DNA from: G963665495 sp963667575
GTDB taxonomy: Bacteria; Desulfobacterota; Desulfovibrionia; Desulfovibrionales; Desulfovibrionaceae
Direction: 5' to 3'
DNA length: 64,000 bases
Assembly (NCBI GenBank): GCA_963667575.2
Contig: CAXXHY010000046.1
Location: forward strand, 45,644-109,643
The translations under genes were made by a program, and so were the position numbers. The first letter of the stretch is position 1. Every line of letters begins with the position of its first letter. The notes beneath the pieces were generated by a model that was not told where the DNA came from, ran no database searches, and saw nothing but the letters and a program-made list of their open reading frames with translations. This document shows positions 45,310 through 54,541 of this stretch, one piece after another.

Positions 45310-47043
45310 ATGATCAACAAATACTACCAGCTCGAACTTTCGCATCTCAAAGAACTTGCCGTCGAGTTCTCCAAAGCCCACCCTGCTCTGGCGCCCATGC
45401 TCAGTGGTCCGACTTCCGACCCTGACGTGGAACGGCTGCTGGAAGGCACGGCCTTTTTGACTGGCCTTATCCGCGAAAAGCTCGACGACCAGTTCCCGGA
45501 AATTCTGCACAGCCTGCTGCAGCTCACTTTCCCGCATTACCTGCGCCCCATCCCTTCCACCACCATCATCCAGTTTCTGCCCAAGACCGGCCTGATGGAA
45601 ACCCTGAAGGTCAAGGCCGGAGCCGCCATCGCCTCCATTCCGGTAGACGGTACGAGCTGCCTGTTCACCACGTCCTACGATGTGGATGTGCATCCGCTGC
45701 AGGTTACCAACGCGGTTCTGGACAGGCCCGCGGGTTCGCAGCCCGTACTCAGGCTCAGCTTCAATCTCACGGGCATGGATCTGCAGTCCTGGAGGCCCCA
45801 GCGTTTGCGCCTGCTGCTGTCCGGCAGCTTTGAAGCCGCCGCGGACCGCTACTATACCATCCTTTCCGGCACGCAGGAGCTGCGTATCAGTTCGCCCGAT
45901 GGCGGGTCCGCTGTGACGCTGCCCAAAAAATTTCTCACGCCGGTGGGGCTTGCGGACAATGAAGCCATGCTGCCCTACCCGTCCAATTCGTTTCCCGGCT
46001 ACCGTCTGCTGCAGGAATATTTCATCCTGCCGCACAAATTTCTCTTTTTTGATATCACGGGCTGGGAACACTGGAAGGATCGCGGAAACGGTTCCTCCTT
46101 CACCATCGAGTTCATGCTCAAGGATACGGGACAATTCGCCCGGGAGTTCAAGCGCAGCCATTTTCTGCTCAACGCCACCCCGGCCGTCAACCTGTTCCCC
46201 CACGACGCCGAGCCCATTCTCCTGGATCACCGGCGTCCGGAGTACCGCGTACGCCCTGCCGATCAGCAGGGAGGCAACTACCAGGTCTACTCGGTGGAAA
46301 GAGTCACGGGATTCATCAAAGGCACCGTACGCCAGCGCGACTACGTGCCCTTTGAAATGTTCCGTCCGCGTACCGGGGATTCATCGGTGTACAATGTCAC
46401 CCGCCGGATCTCGCCCATTGGCGAAAATGTGGAAGTGTTCCTTTCGGTGAGCTATCCGCCGGACGCGGGACCGCCCGTGCCGGAAACGCTTTCCATCAAC
46501 ATGCTCTGCACCAATGCGCATCTGCCGGAAAGCCTCCAGCTCGGGGACATCAGTGAGCCCACGGAAACCTCGCCCAGCCTGTTGGACTTCAAGAACATCC
46601 ATCCGCCCACCGCGGCTGTTCAGCCGCCCATCGGATCGGATCTTCTGTGGCGTCTGATTTCCCATATTTCCCTGAACTATCTGCCCATTGCGGACACGGA
46701 AAACATCAAGGCCCTGCTTCGGCTGTACATTTTTCCCGGCACGCGCAACAGGGCTTCGGTGGTGGCCAACAACAAACGGGTGGACGGCGTCAGCAAACTC
46801 ACGGACAAGATCGCGGACCGCCTGGTGTCCGGAGTGATCATGCGCGGACGGTACATCGACATGGAAGTCAACGGCGCCAACTTCGCCAGCCATGGAGACA
46901 TGTATCTTTTCGGCACCATCATCGACCGTTTTCTTGCCGGGTACGCCAACATCAATAGTTTTACGCGCTTTCAACTCCGGGATCAGCACTCGGGTGAGGA
47001 TATTCAATGGCCGATGCGCATCGGGAACCGACCCCTCCTTTGA
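45310..47043 (+). CDS. tssF: T6SS baseplate protein TssF
   Basis: A 577-residue baseplate component (ImpG/VasA family). The start YYQLELSHLKELAVEFSKAHP, the VERLLEGTAFLTGLIREKLDDQFPE block, and LTFPHYLRPIPSTTIIQF are diagnostic. A later segment SLNYLPIADTENIKALLRLYIF and the C-terminal GSE-like NFASHGDMYLFGTIIDRFLAGYANINSF complete it. It is intact. Its 3' end overlaps tssG by 37 bp, which is longer than typical coupling overlaps but still compatible with co-translation. Confidence 0.95.
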   Translation: MINKYYQLELSHLKELAVEFSKAHPALAPMLSGPTSDPDVERLLEGTAFLTGLIREKLDDQFPEILHSLLQLTFPHYLRPIPSTTIIQFLPKTGLMETLKVKAGAAIASIPVDGTSCLFTTSYDVDVHPLQVTNAVLDRPAGSQPVLRLSFNLTGMDLQSWRPQRLRLLLSGSFEAAADRYYTILSGTQELRISSPDGGSAVTLPKKFLTPVGLADNEAMLPYPSNSFPGYRLLQEYFILPHKFLFFDITGWEHWKDRGNGSSFTIEFMLKDTGQFAREFKRSHFLLNATPAVNLFPHDAEPILLDHRRPEYRVRPADQQGGNYQVYSVERVTGFIKGTVRQRDYVPFEMFRPRTGDSSVYNVTRRISPIGENVEVFLSVSYPPDAGPPVPETLSINMLCTNAHLPESLQLGDISEPTETSPSLLDFKNIHPPTAAVQPPIGSDLLWRLISHISLNYLPIADTENIKALLRLYIFPGTRNRASVVANNKRVDGVSKLTDKIADRLVSGVIMRGRYIDMEVNGANFASHGDMYLFGTIIDRFLAGYANINSFTRFQLRDQHSGEDIQWPMRIGNRPLL

Positions 47044-48053
47044 GCATCTGGGGAGACCTGAAAGAAACCCCAGCGGCTTTCTCCTTTTTTCAGGCCATGC
47101 GCCTGGTACGCTTTCATGTGGAAAACGACCTCGGGCACAAGTCCGGAGATTTCTACTCCAATTTTCTGCGTATCCGGCCGGAGCTGTCGCTGGCCTTTCC
47201 CGGCACCGACATCACCGCCCTTGATGAAATTATCGAACAGGAAGACGACACCTCGGATGCTTCGCTCCTCTATCGCATCGAAGCCACTTTTCTCGGACTC
47301 TATGGTTCGTCATCGCCTCTGCCCACGTTTTATACCGAAGATCTCATGGATGAGGCCTCGGACGACATTTCCGTGGTCCGCGACTTCATCGACATCGTCA
47401 ACTACCCGCTCTTTCCTCTGGTCATTCAGGGCTGGACCCGCTTCAGGCCCGTCATCAAGGTCATCGACGAACAGAACGAACGTTATCTGGAAATGTTCTT
47501 CTGTCTGCTGGGCCTGGGCTTTCCGGAACTGCGCCGCAAACTGCCGCACTCCTACGAGCTGCTGCGCTACATCGGGCTGTTCACCCAGTGGCCGCGTTCC
47601 GCCCTGGGACTCAAGACCCTCATTGCGGACGCCCTGGGCACGGATGCGGTGGACATCGAGCCCTGCATTCACCGGCGCGTCAAAATACCCGAAGATCAGC
47701 GGCTGAGCCTGGGCGTAGTCAACAACGCGCTCGGCGACGAGTGCTACCTGGGAGAAGAGATCGACGACCGCCTGGGCAAATTCAAACTCGTTGTCGGACC
47801 GGTGGACGAAGAAGTATATCATTCGTGTCTGCCCCAATCCAAAAATTACTACTGGCTGGAAGAGCTCGTGACTCTGTACGTTTCACAGCCTTTGGAATGC
47901 GACCTGGAACTTGTGCTCACCCCCGAAGAAGCCAGGCATCCCTGTCTTGGGCAGGAAAAATGGGGATCCCTCGGATACGACTGCTGGCTCTATTCGTCGG
48001 ATACCCCCGCGGACAGCAGAGCCGAGTTTCCTCTGCATGCGTTCAACGTTTAA
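47007..48053 (+). CDS. tssG: T6SS baseplate protein TssG
   Basis: A 348-residue baseplate component (ImpH/VasB family). It has the FSFFQAMRLVRFHVENDLG start, IEATFLGLYGSSSPLPTFYTEDL, and LLRYIGLFTQWPRSALGLKTLIADAL with the downstream beta-rich C-terminus. It complexes with TssF and TssE in the baseplate. The ATG lies inside the end of tssF (37-bp overlap), and tssH starts 18 bp downstream. No frameshift is seen. Confidence 0.94.
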   Translation: MADAHREPTPPLSIWGDLKETPAAFSFFQAMRLVRFHVENDLGHKSGDFYSNFLRIRPELSLAFPGTDITALDEIIEQEDDTSDASLLYRIEATFLGLYGSSSPLPTFYTEDLMDEASDDISVVRDFIDIVNYPLFPLVIQGWTRFRPVIKVIDEQNERYLEMFFCLLGLGFPELRRKLPHSYELLRYIGLFTQWPRSALGLKTLIADALGTDAVDIEPCIHRRVKIPEDQRLSLGVVNNALGDECYLGEEIDDRLGKFKLVVGPVDEEVYHSCLPQSKNYYWLEELVTLYVSQPLECDLELVLTPEEARHPCLGQEKWGSLGYDCWLYSSDTPADSRAEFPLHAFNV

Positions 48054-48071
48054 AAACAAGGACGGTACAGT

Positions 48072-50767
48072 ATGGTCAATGTGGATATGAAAGCCCTCCT
48101 CTCCAAGCTCAATGGATTCTGTACGACCACTCTGCACAATGCGGCCGGCCTGTGCGTGTCCCGGACGCAATACGAGGTCATGGTCGAACACTTTCTCCTC
48201 AAATGCCTGGAGACCCCGCAAAGCGATCTGCCGCTGATTCTGCGCAGATTCGAAATTGATCCGAGCCGTGTGATTCAGGCTCTTACCAACGCCATCGAAG
48301 AACTGAAAAGCGGCAACGCGGGCAAGCCCGTATTTTCGCCAATGCTGGTGGAACTCTGCGAAACCGCCTGGATGATCTCCTCCATCGACCTGGGAGAAGG
48401 AAAAATCCGCTCCGGCGCCATGTTGCTCGCTTTTCTCAAAAACCCGCCTTTTTCGGCAACAGCAGCTGGTCGGACATCATTTCCACCATCAGCCGGGATA
48501 CGCTGCAAAAAGAATTCTGGACCATCGTCAAGGCCTCCAGCGAACAACGCGCGCCCGACCGCGGCGCAGCAGCCGGCGGCACTGCCGGCGACGCACCCCA
48601 GGGCGACGGCAGCTTCCTGGCCCGCTTCTGCCAGGATTTCACCGCACGCGCGCGTGAAGGCAAGATCGACCCCGTGTTCGGTCGAGACAATGAAATCCGC
48701 CAGATCGTGGATATTCTGGCCAGACGTAGAAAAAACAACCCCATCCTCGTGGGCGAACCCGGTGTTGGTAAAACGGCCGCCATCGAAGGCATGGCCCTGC
48801 GGATCATCGAGGGCGATGTGCCGGAAATGCTCAGGGACGTCACCCTGCTCGGCCTGGACATGGGCGCGCTGGAAGCCGGCGCGGGCATGAAGGGCGAATT
48901 TGAAAACCGCCTCAAGGGTGTGCTGGACGAAATCAAATCCTCCGAAAAGCCCATCATCCTGTTCATCGACGAAGCCCACACCCTGGTGGGCGCCGGCGGA
49001 CAGGCGGGCGGCAGCGACGCGGCCAACCTGCTCAAACCCGCCCTGGCGCGCGGCGAGCTGAAAACCTGCGCCGCCACCACCTGGAGCGAATACAAGAAAT
49101 ACTTTGAAAAAGACCCGGCCCTGGCGCGCCGCTTCCAGCTCATCAAGCTGGCCGAGCCCTCGGTGGACACCACGGTGCTCATCCTTCAGGGCATCAAGGA
49201 CAATCTGGAAAAGGCCCACAAGGTCATCATGCGCAACGACGCCATGGAAGCGGCCGCGGATTTCGCCCACCGCTATATTTCCGGACGCTTCCTGCCGGAC
49301 AAGGCCATTGACCTGGTGGATACGGCCGCCGCACGCGTCAAAATCAACCTCACAGGCAAACCCGCCATTCTGGAGGACACCGAACGGGCCATCCAGGCGG
49401 GCGAGCGCGTCAAACGCGCGCTGGGCCGCGACCGCGACAACGGCGTGCCCATTGACGAGGAAAAATACCAGGCGACCGTGGACGGCATTGCCGCCAATAC
49501 GGACAAGGCCGCGGAAATCAAGGAACGCTGGCTCAAGGAACAGGCCGCCGCACACAAGGTTCTGGAACTGCGCGACCAGATTCACGCGCTGCGCTCCGGC
49601 GAAGCCCTTCCCGCAGACGCTCCCGAAGCCGAAGGCGACACTGCCCCGGCGGCCGAGGCAGCGCCCGCAGCTTCTCTCGAAGAACTGCAGGCCCAGCTGG
49701 ACACCGCAGCCAAGGAACTTGCCGAACTGCAGGGCGATACGCCCATGGTGCAGATCGAGGTCAACCCCGACCTGGTCGGACAGGTGGTCTCGGACTGGAC
49801 CGGCATTCCCCTCGGCAAGGTGGCCAGGGACGAATCCGCCGTGCTGCTGAACCTTTCCGAACATCTCAAGGAACGCATCAAAGGACAGGATCAGGCCCTG
49901 GACGGCATCACCGAAGTCATCAAGGCCGCCAAGACCGGCATCAAGAACCCCAACCAGCCCCTGGGCGTCTTCCTGCTGGTAGGGCCGAGCGGCGTGGGCA
50001 AAACCGAAACCGGCCTTTCGCTGGCCGACCTGATTTTCGGCGGCGAACACAACATCGTCACCATCAACATGAGCGAATTCAAGGAAAGCCACACGGTCAG
50101 CCGCCTGATCGGTTCGCCTCCCGGATACGTGGGATACGGCGAAGGCGGCATGCTCACCGAAGCCGTACGCCAGAATCCCTACTCGGTGGTGCTCCTGGAT
50201 GAAGTGGAAAAGGCCCACCTTTCCGTCATGGAGCTGTTCTACCAGGTATTCGACAAGGGCATGCTCTCCGATGGTGAAGGCAAGGAAATCAACTTCAAGA
50301 ACACCATCATCATCCTTACAAGCAACCTGGCCACGGATGTGATCCAGGAAATGACCAACATGGAGGAAGCGCCGCCCATCGACGCGGTCACCTCGGCCAT
50401 CCGCCCGCTGCTGTCCGAGCATTTCAAACCCGCACTGCTGGCCCGTATGAGCGTACTGCCCTTTTACAGCCTGCGCGGCGACGCCATGCGCGGCATCGTG
50501 GGATTGAAACTGAACAAGCTCAAGAACATGCTGCGCGACAACAACAAAATGGCCCTGACCTGGACGGAAAAGGTCGTGGACCAGATCACCGAACGCTGCA
50601 CCGAAGTGGAAACCGGCGCGCGCAATATCGAATACATCATCAACGGCAATGTCCTGCCGCAGCTCTCGCAGACCATCCTCGAACATATGACCGAAGGCGG
50701 CATGCCCTCCAAGGTCGAACTGGATATCGACGAGGAAGGCAGCTTTGTCATGAACTTCGGTGAATAG
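48072..50767 (+). pseudogene. tssH: T6SS sheath-recycling AAA+ ATPase TssH (ClpV), frameshifted
   Basis: A ClpB-like double AAA+ protein that disassembles contracted sheath. The N-terminal domain (MKALLSKLNGFCTTTLHNAA, FLLKCLETP) is in one frame up to LLAFLKNP. From there the next frame continues GNSSWSDIISTISRDTLQKE through Walker A1 GEPGVGKTA, ILFIDEAHTLVGAGG, a Glu/Ala-rich middle, Walker A2 GPSGVGKTE and the D2-small domain. The crossing fits one missing T in the run at 48449-48453. Downstream ATG 48674 alone would give a 697-residue protein lacking the sheath-binding N-domain. All ATPase motifs are intact. Confidence 0.88.
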
Positions 50768-50782
50768 AAAAAAGCAAAGAAA

Positions 50783-50930
50783 TGCCTCCGGCGGCCTAAG
50801 GCCCCTTTTGTAAAAGGGGCCTTAGGAATCCCCCAAAACTTTTTACTGATAACTATCAGATCCCCAGTTAAAAGTTTTTGGAGGTTGTCAGGAACCTTTT
50901 TTCAAAAAAATTCCTGAGCCGCCGGAGGCA
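50783..50930. repeat. nested palindromic intergenic element
   Basis: An element of 148 bp bounded by a 13-bp perfect inverted repeat, TGCCTCCGGCGGC (50783-50795) and GCCGCCGGAGGCA (50918-50930). Inside are three further hairpins: a 15-bp perfect stem (50795-50809 with 50812-50826), a region with CTGATA/TATCAG flanked by near-complementary AAAACTTTTT and AAAAGTTTTT tracts, and TCAGGAA/TTCCTGA around opposed T and A runs. The outer motif resembles intergenic repeats I associate with Desulfovibrio. It probably also ends tssH transcription. Confidence 0.8.
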
Positions 50931-50957
50931 CACCTCCCACAAGCCTGCGAGGATGCC

Positions 50958-51731
50958 ATGAAAAAACACATTTGGATTACGGCCCTGGAAAAGGACGAAG
51001 AAAAGGCCAAGGCCGTTTTTCAGACGGCAAGCAAATACGGACTGGATACGGGCGGTCATTTCTGGCTGAACGATCTGGAAAAAATGGAATGGTCAGGGGC
51101 GGCGCCCGAGCTGCTCAAGCCCGAAACCGTGCTCTGGATCATCGCGGGCCCGGTGGCGGACTTCAAGGATGCCAACACCCGCTTCGGGCTTTCCCTGCTG
51201 GCGCTGATGCTGCAGGCCGAAAAGGGCCACGGGTTCCCCATCATCATCCAGCCCTTTGACGGCGAACTCACTGCGGACGAACTGCCCACGCCTCTCAGGG
51301 ACGCGGAGATCGTCAAGCCCGCCCTGCTCGGCCCCAAAGTGGCTGCCAAGGCCAATATTCCGCCCAAAAAGGTGGAGCTGGACTACCGGCTCATCCCCCA
51401 TCCGCTGCCGGGCGTGGGGCTCTGGCTGGAGATCGGCCCGTCCAAGGGGCACAGCTGGAAAGGCGTCATGGCCGGAGTCAACGGCGGCGAAATCGACGCC
51501 ATGGGCGTTGGCCAGGCCCAGAAGATTCCGGAAAAATCCATCCTGGAATACCCCATGAAAGGGCTGAAGCTCCAGGCCGGAGACACCGAATACGATGCCT
51601 GGGCCGTGAAAAACGAACTCAGCGACGAACTTTCCTTTTACGTACGTATCCGTGAAACTCCCGGCAAACTGCTCTTCGGTGAAATGTCCGACAGCGACGA
51701 CGCCGAAGTCTTTCTGCTGGATCTGCAGTAA
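50958..51731 (+). CDS. unknown protein beside the T6SS cluster
   Basis: A 257-residue soluble protein that I do not recognise. It starts KKHIWITALEKDEEKAKAVFQTA; the N-terminal half alternates hydrophobic strands and helices (VLWIIAGPVADFKDANTRFGLSLLAL) and may be a Rossmann-like fold. The C-terminal half (about 135-257) is beta-rich (LPGVGLWLEIGPSKGHSWKG, LSFYVRIRETPGKLLFGEM). ATG 50958 follows GCGAGG. It lies between two palindromic elements, directly downstream of tssH and on the same strand, so a T6SS accessory, effector or immunity role is possible, but nothing in the sequence proves it. Confidence 0.75.
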   Translation: MKKHIWITALEKDEEKAKAVFQTASKYGLDTGGHFWLNDLEKMEWSGAAPELLKPETVLWIIAGPVADFKDANTRFGLSLLALMLQAEKGHGFPIIIQPFDGELTADELPTPLRDAEIVKPALLGPKVAAKANIPPKKVELDYRLIPHPLPGVGLWLEIGPSKGHSWKGVMAGVNGGEIDAMGVGQAQKIPEKSILEYPMKGLKLQAGDTEYDAWAVKNELSDELSFYVRIRETPGKLLFGEMSDSDDAEVFLLDLQ

Positions 51732-51740
51732 TATCTTTTC

Positions 51741-51795
51741 GCCTCTGGCGTCCCAAGAGCCCTTTTTAACGAGGGTTCTTGGGAATATCCCCCAC
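51741..51795. repeat. second, shorter copy of the palindromic intergenic element
   Basis: GCCTCTGGCG is followed by a hairpin CCCAAGA-g-CCCT / AGGG-t-TCTTGGG (51752-51783) and then AATAT-CCCCC. The order GCCTCYGGCG, long hairpin, GGAAT, CCCCC matches the start of the element at 50783, so the two are related and flank the unknown gene 50958-51731. This copy lacks the right-hand arm. It sits before the stop of the convergent DUF4105 gene and may serve as terminator for both. Confidence 0.65.
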
Positions 51796-51806
51796 ATTTC
51801 GACAAG

Positions 51807-52817
51807 CTAATCAGCCTGGGACATGCCGGGCAAGCCCTCGCGGATACGCTGGGAAAAATCCGGCACATCGCCGATCCTGTTGGCGATGTCGTTGACATAA
51901 CTCCTGGTTCGCAATTCGGGAAAGGGCAGCGAAGTGTCCAGCGCCTTGTTTTCATAGGCGTACTGGGGGGTATAGCCCGAGAGCAGAATCTTCCAGCTGT
52001 ATCTGGCCTTGCCGCCGAAAGCCCGGATGTTGTGGATGATGTCCGTGGTGCAGTTCGTGGTCACCGTGTTGTAGAATTCGGGATGTTTTTCCAGGGACTG
52101 CACGCGCTTGACGTACTCCAGAAACAGCTTCCGGATATTCTCCCTGGGCATGCGCGCCCGGTAGATATACACGTCTTCATTGGGATCCCTGATGCTCGTA
52201 CGCAGCCGCAGCACATCCCGTTCGTCCGCGACGAGGTACAACAGCTCGTATTGTTTGAACAATCCCCTTATGGTGGAATAGTCTTCGTTCTTCTCTTTCC
52301 GGATCTCGATGGAAAAGGCAACGTAGTCGCCATCGGAGAAGCCAAAGCTCAGCATGGTGTGCGCAATGGCGTCACCCATCCAGTAGACGGAAATGAGATC
52401 CACGGACTCCAGTGCATTCAGATCAAAAGTCTTGCTGTAGTAGCGTACGGTATAGTCTGTTTCGGTCTTGTAAATGAAATTGCGGATATTATGTATGGTG
52501 ACCTGGTCGCCATCCACAATGGCCGAAGGAAGCAGCGCCACATCGGTCATCCAGTCGCGGCTGTTGGAAGCCGGAATGGTGGTCCACCAGACGACCACCG
52601 CCAGAAAGGCTACCAGAAAAACACCGATTCTGGGCACGATGCGCTCGGTCAGCACAAGCCAGCCCAGGGCGAGCAGACCGAACAGAATGGCCAGCAGCGC
52701 CCGCAACCACGGCCAGGAAATATCCGAATAGTAGATGGCGCAGCAGGCCCAGGCAATCATGCCCGCGGCCATGATCCAAAGCAGAATTTCTCCCACGATC
52801 CGGCTGATTCTTTTCAT
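51807..52817 (-). CDS. DUF4105-family membrane protein
   Basis: A 336-residue protein with three N-terminal membrane segments (about 10-29, 37-55 and 62-79), followed by a large domain with the DUF4105/Lnb N-terminal-type pattern (YRTRMPRENIR-like RARMPRENIRKLFLEYV, then TTNCTTDIIHNIRAF with a probable catalytic Cys about residue 254). The domain is expected in the periplasm. Related Lnb-type proteins act as intramolecular lipoprotein acyl-modifying or cysteine-peptidase-like enzymes, but this family has no settled role. The gene is convergent with the T6SS block and lies beside the TssB-TssC fusion gene on the same strand, 140 bp downstream of it. Confidence 0.8.
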   Translation of the reverse strand: MKRISRIVGEILLWIMAAGMIAWACCAIYYSDISWPWLRALLAILFGLLALGWLVLTERIVPRIGVFLVAFLAVVVWWTTIPASNSRDWMTDVALLPSAIVDGDQVTIHNIRNFIYKTETDYTVRYYSKTFDLNALESVDLISVYWMGDAIAHTMLSFGFSDGDYVAFSIEIRKEKNEDYSTIRGLFKQYELLYLVADERDVLRLRTSIRDPNEDVYIYRARMPRENIRKLFLEYVKRVQSLEKHPEFYNTVTTNCTTDIIHNIRAFGGKARYSWKILLSGYTPQYAYENKALDTSLPFPELRTRSYVNDIANRIGDVPDFSQRIREGLPGMSQAD

Positions 52818-52957
52818 GAGCGCTCAATGGGTTGGAAATTGTACCGTACTATCCGTCAGGAACCGCCTTATCCCGCCTCGGGGGGGGTACTATTCGATGT
52901 TGCGTCAACCTGGCAGCCGGCAGGATACTTGCCGGCTGCCCTTAAATAATGCCCTGC

Positions 52958-54541
52958 CTACCAGGTGAACGTGAACTCGATGCGATTTGCCCCGGCCAGC
53001 ACCGAGTGCGGCGGAGTAAAGGCTATTCGCAAAGGGATGCCGTTTTCAGCCTGGCCCACGGGCGAAATCTCCAGATCTCGGGGCGCGGGCTGGCCCGTCA
53101 GCTCCCAGAACATTTCAAAAGTCTGGCTGAGGTTCTGGCCGATGTCCCCCTGACTGATGGGGCCGTCGAGATGTTCCTTGCACCAGAAAAAGAAGCCCAG
53201 CACCTGATTCAGAAAAAGCTGTCCGCGTACTGCGGCTCCGGCTGCCGTGGCCTCTCTGGGAATCAGGGCGATGTCCTTGTACAACGCGCCCACCAGCGGA
53301 GTGATGCCGCATTCCACGAACTCATGGATACGGTCTTCGGAAACAGCGCTCTGCGTGGCCATGTTGCCCGCGCCTTTGACGCCGGCAACCGGCAGATTTT
53401 CCAGCCTCACCGTGGCGTAGTCCGTAAACCGGCAGGGCCAGCCGTGTTCGGCCACACTGCGCGCCACCAGGGCGCCGAGCGCGTACGCGGGACTGGTCCA
53501 CAAGGGCTCGGCTTCGGAAAAATACGGACTCTTGGGCTTGTTGTCCGCGCCATAGGCAGCCCGGCTCAAAAAGGGGTTGACCATGGTTATCAGCCAGTTG
53601 GACTCCGGGTCCTGCTGCAGCTTGCGCCATTTGGCAAACGCGGCGTCTTCCAGAAAATGCTTGAGATACTGCACCTTGGTCAGCTCGTCCCAGGTTTCGA
53701 GATGAAAGAACCGGGGCGTGAGCTGCACGGCCACAGGCGCCAGCAGGCTGTCGCCCAGACCTGCCACGGCCTTGAGTTCCTCGATCTGCTTGGGAGTCGA
53801 ATCAAAAGCCAGATCCAGGAGCACCAGCTGGGGTAGATGTTCGGCCAACACGGGCAGCAGGCTTTCCTGCGCATCTGCCATGCCGTCCGGAGAAATGGAG
53901 CCGATGAGCAATCTGACCCGGCCGCCTTCTTTGACGTTGCCCTGCTTGCAAAGCTGCTCCACGCCGCGCCAGGCAGACTCGAAGGTCTTGAATACGGGCG
54001 AATCGTATACGCAGCGCAGCAGCGAGGCGATCAGACTCTCGGCCTGGGCTTTCCAGGTGGACGGTCCGCCGCTGCCGGGTGCGGGAGAGGATTCGGCTGA
54101 AGAGGCCACCATGGACAGGATGTCGTCCACAGCGCTGCTGCCGGCATCAGGCGCGGAACTTCCGGACGCTTCCAACTGCAGGTCCAGGGGCAGGTCGCCG
54201 AACTGCTGTTTCAGCGCTCCCGCCATCGCCTCCGGGGGCTGGCCCGAGGCAATGCCCTGCTCCACGGCCTTGCGCGCACTGTTGAGCTGCTTCAAATAGG
54301 GCGAACACTCCAGCAATCCCTGCGGACGCAGGTCCCGCAGGCTTTTGGGCGCCACGGTGATCCAGCCGTCCGGGCACAGAGATTTGGGCACCTCCAGGCG
54401 CAGCACCGGACTCAAATCCGCCATGGCCTCGTCCATGGCCGAAAGATCCACCGGAACCAGGCGTGGAGTATGGTTTTCCTCGGGAACCGGACTGAAAGGT
54501 CCCAGGGCCACAATAAGATACGGAAAATCTTCCAGTTGCAT
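52958..54541 (-). CDS. TssB-TssC (VipA-VipB)-like fusion protein
   Basis: A 527-residue protein (ATG 54541 after GGAGGCTAT; ATG 54562 also in frame). The N-terminal part (about 1-115) follows TssB order: LIVALGPFSP, RLVPVDLSAMDEAMADLSPVLRLEV, then LRDLRPQGLLECSPYLKQLNSARKAV. A Ser/Pro/Ala-rich linker (about 125-165) leads to a TssC-like part: FKTFESAWRGVEQLCKQG, ETWDELTKVQYLKHFLED, ALGALVARSVAEHGWPCRF, LENLPVAGVKG and ECGITPLVGALYKDIALIP, ending in a beta segment like the TssC C-terminus. The gene is on the strand opposite the T6SS cluster, which already has separate tssB and tssC. I suggest a divergent sheath paralogue, possibly a structural or regulatory adaptor. No fusion of this kind is known to me. 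Confidence 0.8.
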   Translation of the reverse strand: MQLEDFPYLIVALGPFSPVPEENHTPRLVPVDLSAMDEAMADLSPVLRLEVPKSLCPDGWITVAPKSLRDLRPQGLLECSPYLKQLNSARKAVEQGIASGQPPEAMAGALKQQFGDLPLDLQLEASGSSAPDAGSSAVDDILSMVASSAESSPAPGSGGPSTWKAQAESLIASLLRCVYDSPVFKTFESAWRGVEQLCKQGNVKEGGRVRLLIGSISPDGMADAQESLLPVLAEHLPQLVLLDLAFDSTPKQIEELKAVAGLGDSLLAPVAVQLTPRFFHLETWDELTKVQYLKHFLEDAAFAKWRKLQQDPESNWLITMVNPFLSRAAYGADNKPKSPYFSEAEPLWTSPAYALGALVARSVAEHGWPCRFTDYATVRLENLPVAGVKGAGNMATQSAVSEDRIHEFVECGITPLVGALYKDIALIPREATAAGAAVRGQLFLNQVLGFFFWCKEHLDGPISQGDIGQNLSQTFEMFWELTGQPAPRDLEISPVGQAENGIPLRIAFTPPHSVLAGANRIEFTFTW

